A stretch of DNA of 64,000 bases from Halopenitus persicus (GTDB lineage: Archaea; Halobacteriota; Halobacteria; Halobacteriales; Haloferacaceae), in assembly GCF_900107205.1 (NCBI RefSeq), contig NZ_FNPC01000001.1, positions 489,699-553,698 of the forward strand. Reading direction: 5' to 3'. A program made the translations under genes and the position numbers. Below are positions 59,886 through 64,000 of the stretch, piece after piece (within the stretch, counting starts at the first letter, position 1; the number at the start of each line of letters is the position of its first letter). The notes under the pieces are model-generated. The model did no database searches. It had not been told where the DNA came from and saw nothing but the letters and a program-made list of their open reading frames with translations.

Positions 59886-60329
59886 CTAGTCCCGGTCCCG
59901 TCGTTCCGCATCCTGCCGTTCCGCATCCTGCCGTTCCGCATCCTGCCGTTCCGCATCCTGCCGTTCCGCATCCTGCCGTTCCGCATCCTCCTCGTCCCCG
60001 GAGAACTGCACGACGAGCCGCTCGGCGGCGAGGGCGTAGACCGTCATCTCCCGCCCCTTCTCGGAGTACCACGTCTCGATCGGCGTGATCAGGTCGGCTC
60101 GTCGGAGCCGGTCGAGGTGATAGGTGACGTTCTGGACCGATCGGTCGACGGCGTCGGCGACGTCCGAGGCGGTCCCCGGCTCCGATCGGAGCGCGAGGAG
60201 GATCTCCTGGGCGGTCTCCGAGGAGAGGACCTGCAACACGTCGGTCGGTTCCTCGTGGTCGACCACGACGCTGGTCCGTTCACGCGGCGCGTGGTCGACG
60301 GCGGGTTGGTGTGGGAAGGCACTTGCCAT
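59886..60329 (-). CDS. Winged-helix (ArsR/TrmB-like) transcription regulator with DAERQ repeat tail
   Basis: 147 residues. A winged-helix domain spans about residues 28-105: PTDVLQVLSSETAQEILLAL, SEPGTASDVADAVDRSVQNV and TYHLDRLRRADLITPIETWY. The last 30 residues are six DAERQ-type units coded by a 15-bp repeat (59902-59991), a highly charged helix without a known role. Upstream of the ATG, an inverted repeat (60366-60381) overlaps a TATA box and could be an autoregulatory site. Divergent to the GbsR-type regulator. Confidence 0.8.
   Translation of the reverse strand: MASAFPHQPAVDHAPRERTSVVVDHEEPTDVLQVLSSETAQEILLALRSEPGTASDVADAVDRSVQNVTYHLDRLRRADLITPIETWYSEKGREMTVYALAAERLVVQFSGDEEDAERQDAERQDAERQDAERQDAERQDAERRDRD
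59902..59991. repeat. 15-bp tandem repeat, six copies, at the 3' end of the regulator gene
   Basis: Unit cgttccgcatcctgc, starts at 59902, 59917, 59932, 59947, 59962 and 59977, five perfect and one with a single change. It codes for DAERQ repeats in the protein C-terminus. Confidence 0.95.
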
Positions 60330-60365
60330 GGGTTGTGGAGGGAGGGAAATCTGATGTTCCGTTTA

Positions 60366-60381
60366 TTCGGTACACTCCGAA
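60366..60381. promoter_or_regulatory. Inverted repeat TTCGG-N6-CCGAA over the regulator promoter
   Basis: ttcggtacactccgaa, a 5-6-5 palindrome, lies 37-52 bases before the minus-strand start at 60329. It overlaps the TATA-like gaataaac (60361-60368) of that promoter. The other direction, toward 60431, has its own TATA box at 60396-60404, so binding here could affect both divergent regulator genes. Confidence 0.5.
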
Positions 60382-60430
60382 CAAACAAATCAAACAATTT
60401 AATGCTTACGGAGTTCATTGGTGAAACGTG

Positions 60431-60539
60431 ATGCGACAGGGGCTCACGACACGGGGCGGACGAGACGCTGCCGGAAGCGAGGACGAGACACACCCATGAG
60501 CGAGGAGGCTGATCGATGAACGACGAGGTGCGCCCATGA
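60431..60539 (+). other. Three overlapping mini-ORFs (22, 7 and 7 codons) leading into the GbsR-type gene
   Basis: ATG 60431 opens a 22-codon frame (MRQGLTTRGGRDAAGSEDET HP) whose TGA overlaps ATG 60496; this 7-codon frame (MSEEADR) ends in TGA overlapping ATG 60516; the next (MNDEVRP) ends overlapping ATG 60536, the regulator start. All three junctions are ATGA. A TATA box aatttaatg (60396-60404) is about 31 bases before the first ATG, so the mRNA would begin at the 22-codon ORF without leader. That all are translated is inference. Confidence 0.55.
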
Positions 60540-61048
60540 GTGACGCGGAGAACCGGGCGATCGCCCGCGAGCGCGTCATCGAGTCGATGGAACAGTCGGC
60601 GGAGGTCTACGGACTCAGCCGCAGCGCGGGCCGCATCTACGGCGTGTTGTACTTCGCCACGGAACCGCTGTCGATCCCGGAGCTCGTCGAGGAGACGGGC
60701 TACGCGAAGTCGACGATCAGCAACGTGACGCGAACGCTCACCCGGATCGGGCTCATTCACCGCCGGTCCTCCGAGGGGGGCGGACGGCGGGTGCAGTACT
60801 CGGCCGAGCGGGAGATCTGGTTCATCCTGCAGGACGTGCTCCAGCAGTACGTTCAACGCGAGGTCCAGACGACGCTGCGGACGGTCCAACGGGCCGAATC
60901 GCAGCTCCCGGATGGCGAGGACGGGACCGAAGCGGAACGGATCGCCGCCCTCCGCGGGACCTACGAGGACCTCCAGGAGGTCATCACCCTCGCCGCCGAC
61001 CTCTCGGCGGCAGAGCTTCGCGAGGCGCTCGAGGAGTACGAGCGGTGA
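60536..61048 (+). CDS. GbsR/MarR-family winged-helix transcription regulator
   Basis: 170 residues. Domain: RERVIESMEQSAEVYGLSRS, AGRIYGVLYFATEPLSIPEL, VEETGYAKSTISNVTRTLTR and IGLIHRRSSEGGGRRVQYSA, which is the GbsR-type winged helix used in bacteria to control choline and glycine betaine uptake genes. The C-terminal 80 residues are helical (VQREVQTTLRTVQRAESQLP) for dimerisation. Location near BCCT and dimethylglycine genes fits, but targets are unproven. The start is coupled to the mini-ORFs upstream. Confidence 0.8.
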   Translation: MSDAENRAIARERVIESMEQSAEVYGLSRSAGRIYGVLYFATEPLSIPELVEETGYAKSTISNVTRTLTRIGLIHRRSSEGGGRRVQYSAEREIWFILQDVLQQYVQREVQTTLRTVQRAESQLPDGEDGTEAERIAALRGTYEDLQEVITLAADLSAAELREALEEYER

Positions 61049-61080
61049 CCGTCGGGGTCCGGGATCCTAAAGCAGCACAC

Positions 61081-61134
61081 GTCACCAGTATGGAGGACGT
61101 TCCGCCACCAGCATGGGGGACGCTCCGTCACCAG
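61081..61134. repeat. 23-bp imperfect tandem repeat after the stop of the gene at 61128-61679
   Basis: gtcaccagtatggaggacgt tcc and gccaccagcatgggggacgc tcc, then a third start gtcaccagtag, in which the stop codon region of the minus-strand gene lies. The final YW codons and stop of that gene appear duplicated downstream. Confidence 0.7.
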
Positions 61135-61679
61135 TAGACGGTGTACACGCACGTGTCGTCCCCGGTCCGCCGACAGGTCGATCCGGTCTCCTCGATGAAC
61201 ACGAAGGCGTCCATCGGCGCGTACCGTTCGGCGACGCCGCGGATGAGCCCGCGGTCGAACGGGCACGGATACGGGGTGTGGCAGGTGAGCTCGCCGGCGC
61301 GGTCGTCCGTCCGTTCGAACCGGTAGTGGCCGATCTCCCCGCCGCGGTGGTTGCGGCGGTACGCCTCGTCGATCGACCGGAGGCCGTCGGGCACCGACTC
61401 GAAGTCGTTCGGCCAGTCGGCGACGTCCGGGAGCTGTTCGCCGAGCCGGTCGAGCACGTGCGGCTGGAGCTCGTCGGCGATCGTCTCGAAGGCGTTCAAC
61501 CACGCCTGCTGGGGGTACCACTCGTCGGGGTCCGGATCGGTGATCCCCTCCTCGGCGAGCGCCGCCAGCGCCCGCTCCCGATACGCCTCGGAGAACCGTC
61601 CCATCGCCTTCTCGACGATCGTGACTACCGTTTGACCGTTGACCTCGACGTTCCGGTCAAACGCTTCACACGTCACCAT
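61128..61679 (-). CDS. Conserved-looking soluble protein of unknown function
   Basis: 183 residues from ATG 61679 (61703 possible). MVTCEAFDRNVEVNGQTVVT, then a helical part with EWYPQQAWLNAFETIADELQ, DEAYRRNHRGGEIGHYRFER, THTPYPCPFDRG-like CHTPYPCPFDRGLIRGVAER and SMDAFVFIEETG. The Cys pairs (CHTPYPC) and the pattern remind me of heme- or V4R-type sensors, but I do not recognise the family. It lacks a signal peptide. No operon partner. Confidence 0.65.
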   Translation of the reverse strand: MVTCEAFDRNVEVNGQTVVTIVEKAMGRFSEAYRERALAALAEEGITDPDPDEWYPQQAWLNAFETIADELQPHVLDRLGEQLPDVADWPNDFESVPDGLRSIDEAYRRNHRGGEIGHYRFERTDDRAGELTCHTPYPCPFDRGLIRGVAERYAPMDAFVFIEETGSTCRRTGDDTCVYTVYW

Positions 61680-61803
61680 TACGCCAACGATCGCGGGGCA
61701 CACGAAAGTACCTTCGGTGTCGCGATTCCGTCGCGCGTCGGGGACGACGAGCCGACCGACGAGCCGGGAGGAACGAACCGGGAACGCGCCGGCGACCGGC
61801 GCG

Positions 61804-62598
61804 CTACAGCTCGACGCCGTCGGTCCGCGTCGGCGAGGCGGTCCCCGAACCGGTCGGTCCCGCGCGACCGGACCCTCCCGGTCCGTCCTCGCGAACCTGG
61901 AGATACGCCTCGGCGATCGCTCCGTACAGGAGCAGAAACAGCACGCTGCCGAGGGTGTTGGTGACGACCTCCGCGAGGACCGGCGCGTTGGCGAGATCGA
62001 GGACGCTTCCCACGATTCCGAGAAGGCCCCCGATCACGGCGGCGACGACCACGAACACGGCGAGCTTGAGCCGGTTCCCCCGCGAGAGGCCCCAGCTCCG
62101 CTTGAGCCCGCCGACGATTCCTCGGTCCTCGACGCCGACGGCGAAAACGAAGAACATGAAGCAGACGCTCAGAAATATGCCGGGGACGAAGAGGAAGGCC
62201 GTCCCGATCGTCACGGCGATCGCGATGAGGACCCCGCCGACGAGCATCGAGAGCGTCGCGCGACCGGGACGGCGCGTGAACAGCCGTGAGGGAACCGTCG
62301 AGAGCTCGGCGACCGGTCGCGTGAGCGCCCGCGACAGGACCACGAGGGACGCAGCACCGGCGACGATCCCGACGACCAGCAGGGCGCCGGCGACGCCGGC
62401 GGACACGGGGAGGGTCAATCCGAGCATTCCCTCGAGCGCGGCGGCCGCCTCGGGCGGCAGGAGTCCGATCACGACCGTGTTGATCGCTGTCTGGACGAGA
62501 AACTGTACGGCAAGCAGCATCGCGAGGAGCAGCGCTCCCGTTCGGGTGACCACCCGTCGGATGCCGTCGCTGAACGTTCGGCCGAGTTGGAGGGCCAT
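61804..62598 (-). CDS. Polytopic membrane protein (haloarchaeal DUF7847-type)
   Basis: 264 residues with about six hydrophobic segments (MALQLGRTFSDGIRRVVTRT at the N-terminus, then TGALLLAMLLAVQFLVQTAI, SAGVAGALLVVGIVAGAASL, ATLSMLVGGVLIAIAVTIGT, FVPGIFLSVCFMFFVFAVGV, KLAVFVVVAAVIGGLLGIVG). The SWGLSRGN motif after the fifth helix is frequent in this group. Function unknown. The last 30 residues are Gly/Pro-rich and variable. Confidence 0.75.
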   Translation of the reverse strand: MALQLGRTFSDGIRRVVTRTGALLLAMLLAVQFLVQTAINTVVIGLLPPEAAAALEGMLGLTLPVSAGVAGALLVVGIVAGAASLVVLSRALTRPVAELSTVPSRLFTRRPGRATLSMLVGGVLIAIAVTIGTAFLFVPGIFLSVCFMFFVFAVGVEDRGIVGGLKRSWGLSRGNRLKLAVFVVVAAVIGGLLGIVGSVLDLANAPVLAEVVTNTLGSVLFLLLYGAIAEAYLQVREDGPGGSGRAGPTGSGTASPTRTDGVEL

Positions 62599-62736
62599 AC
62601 CCGCGTGTTGGGCGGAGAACCGGATAAATCACGCCGAGGGTTAGATTCGATTTTAAGTTACGAACTCGATCGCACCCTGCGATGCCCCCGACGGTCGTCC
62701 GGAATGATTTTTCCCCGCATCGACGAACGGTCCGAT

Positions 62737-63912
62737 ATGTCCGCCCTCCATACAGCGGAGACGTTCGCTCTCCACACAGCGGAGACGTCCGCCCTCCAGT
62801 CGTCAGCCCCGTCGATCGGACCGCCGCTCGCCGCGTTCGTCGTCCTCGTTCTCGTGGGCACCGTCGGCGGCGCGATCGGCAGCGCCGTCGTGCGTCGGCT
62901 CCCGAATCCCGTCGGCAAGTACCGGCTGCTGTATCTAGCCGTGCTCCTGCCGGGAGCCCTCCTGTCGTACGGCGTGTTCGCGCTTCTGGGATTCGGCGAC
63001 GCCGTCGTCGGGCTGTTTCCGGCGCCGCCGACCCCGCCGGCCCCGCTCGGGACCGCCATCGCCAACGTCGTCGAACTCCTCGCCGCCGGGGTCGTGTGGC
63101 TGGCCGCCTACGCCCCGACGGTGCGGGGCGTCCGACGGGTGCGCGGCATCGATCTGTCCACGGGCGAGGCCCTCCGCAAAATGGCGCGCTACGTCGTCGT
63201 CCTGAGCGTCGTCATCGCGGTTCTCGTCACCCCGTTGCAGGTCGTGCCCGGCGACGCCACGCCGCTCGTGTTCGGGGCGGGGCTCGTCGCCATCGCGGCC
63301 GTCTTCCTGTACGGGTCGCCGTGGCTGCTCCCCCTGTTCCGATCGACCCGCGTCCCGGAGGGTGAAACCGCGGATCGACTGTCGCGACTGTGTGACCGGG
63401 CCGGACTCACGGTTCGGGACGTGCGCATTCTCGAGAACGATGCGGAAGAAACCGCGAACGTGGTCGTGCGCGGGCCGCCGGGACATCGCCGGCTGTTCGT
63501 CACGAGCACGTTCCTGGACGCCTTCGACGACGCGACCGCCACGGCGCTGGTGGCGATCGAGGCGGGCCGGCTCCGCGAGCACCTGCTGGAGGTCCGGTTC
63601 GGAGCGGTGGTCGCCGGCGGGCTCGCGCTCATCGCGTCCCTGACCGGAACGGGACCGGCGTGGCCGCTGCTCGGCCTCTCGCTCGTGCTCGTCGTCGTCG
63701 GGTTCGGGGCCGCCCGGCGGCGCGTCCGTGCCGCCGACGAGATCGCCGCCGAGCGGGTCGGCGCGTCCGATCTCGCCGATGCGCTCGAGCGGTATGCGGA
63801 CGTCCACTCGCTGGAGCCGTCCCGGCGCCGCTTTCCGAACCCGCTCTCGGTGACCGTCGCGCTGGGCGACCGGATCGACCGGCTTCGGGATCGACGGCGG
63901 GAACGGGAGTAG
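62737..63912 (+). CDS. Peptidase-M48-like membrane protein without the HExxH zinc motif
   Basis: 391 residues from ATG 62737; ATG 62704 adds 11. Two copies of HTAETxAL open the protein (24-bp repeat), then four membrane helices, then a soluble domain like M48 peptidases (RLSRLCDRAGLTVRDVRILE, VVRGPPGHRRLFVTSTFLDA). Where M48 enzymes have a HELxH helix after FLDAFDxxxxxA, this protein has LVAIEAGRLREHLLEV, so zinc binding and protease activity are not expected. A further two helices follow. A TATA-like gattttt lies about 30 bases upstream of 62737. Confidence 0.7.
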   Translation: MSALHTAETFALHTAETSALQSSAPSIGPPLAAFVVLVLVGTVGGAIGSAVVRRLPNPVGKYRLLYLAVLLPGALLSYGVFALLGFGDAVVGLFPAPPTPPAPLGTAIANVVELLAAGVVWLAAYAPTVRGVRRVRGIDLSTGEALRKMARYVVVLSVVIAVLVTPLQVVPGDATPLVFGAGLVAIAAVFLYGSPWLLPLFRSTRVPEGETADRLSRLCDRAGLTVRDVRILENDAEETANVVVRGPPGHRRLFVTSTFLDAFDDATATALVAIEAGRLREHLLEVRFGAVVAGGLALIASLTGTGPAWPLLGLSLVLVVVGFGAARRRVRAADEIAAERVGASDLADALERYADVHSLEPSRRRFPNPLSVTVALGDRIDRLRDRRRERE

Positions 63913-64000
63913 CGGGATCGACGGCGGAACTGGAGTAGCGGGATCGACGGCGGGAACGGGAGTAGCGGGATCGACGGCGGAACTGGAGTAGCGGGATCGA
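63889..64000. repeat. 26/27-bp tandem repeat array across the M48-like stop codon, running off the window
   Basis: gatcgacggcgggaacggga gtagcgg (27 bp) alternates with gatcgacggcggaactggag tagcgg (26 bp), so the higher-order unit is 53 bp. The array begins inside the last codons of the gene at 62737-63912 and continues to the window end. Each unit repeats the sequence around the stop codon (gagtag). Confidence 0.9.

Overview
The window is chromosomal DNA of an extreme halophile of the class Halobacteria, probably Halorubrum-like. This rests on very high GC outside a few AT-rich gaps, strongly acidic proteins, archaeal TATA boxes about 25-30 bases before many start codons (leaderless transcripts), a complete set of bacterioruberin genes, a mevalonate-pathway HMG-CoA synthase and reductase, RadB, a B12-dependent ribonucleotide reductase and many small haloarchaeal zinc-ribbon proteins. 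The genus is an inference.

Layout. 1-3410 is a lower-GC accessory patch with metal-handling genes (SHOCT membrane protein, YHS-containing metal permease, a broken P-type ATPase), an amphi-Trp protein, a 116-bp MITE-like element and a duplicated tRNA 3' end, bordered by tRNA-Arg(TCT) at 3411-3485. 3.6-9.8 kb carries two archaeal conserved genes, HMG-CoA synthase, a pilin-like protein and two tandem NSS transporters. 10-16 kb holds a DapA/KDG-type aldolase and the carotenoid genes crtD-lyeJ-cruF plus crtB. 16-19.2 kb is the class II ribonucleotide reductase. 19.9-24.1 kb is the overlapping operon trpD-trpF-trpE-trpG, with paired TGTACA boxes around its TATA region. 24-34.7 kb is mixed housekeeping: amidohydrolase, HMG-CoA reductase, MoaD-like protein, SIMPL lipoprotein, DUF389 protein, RadB, a CBS-HPF fusion and two bacterio-opsin-activator-type regulators.

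From 36.5 to 59.3 kb many genes fit one theme, uptake and breakdown of methylated osmolytes through tetrahydrofolate: a GcvT/DmdA-like demethylase, methylenetetrahydrofolate reductase, two BCCT transporters, EtfA/EtfB, a dimethylglycine/sarcosine-dehydrogenase-like flavoprotein, a FolC-FolP fusion for making the cofactor and formate-THF ligase. Methyl groups would enter as 5-methyl- or methylene-THF, leave as formate or serve synthesis, and electrons would pass to ETF. A GbsR/MarR-type regulator at 60.5 kb lies close by and is preceded by a chain of three overlapping mini-ORFs. The end of the window has membrane proteins and a peptidase-M48-like protein without its zinc motif.

A striking window-wide property is the abundance of short perfect tandem repeats (11-27 bp, mostly multiples of three). 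They sit in disordered loops and C-termini of otherwise conserved enzymes and just after stop codons.
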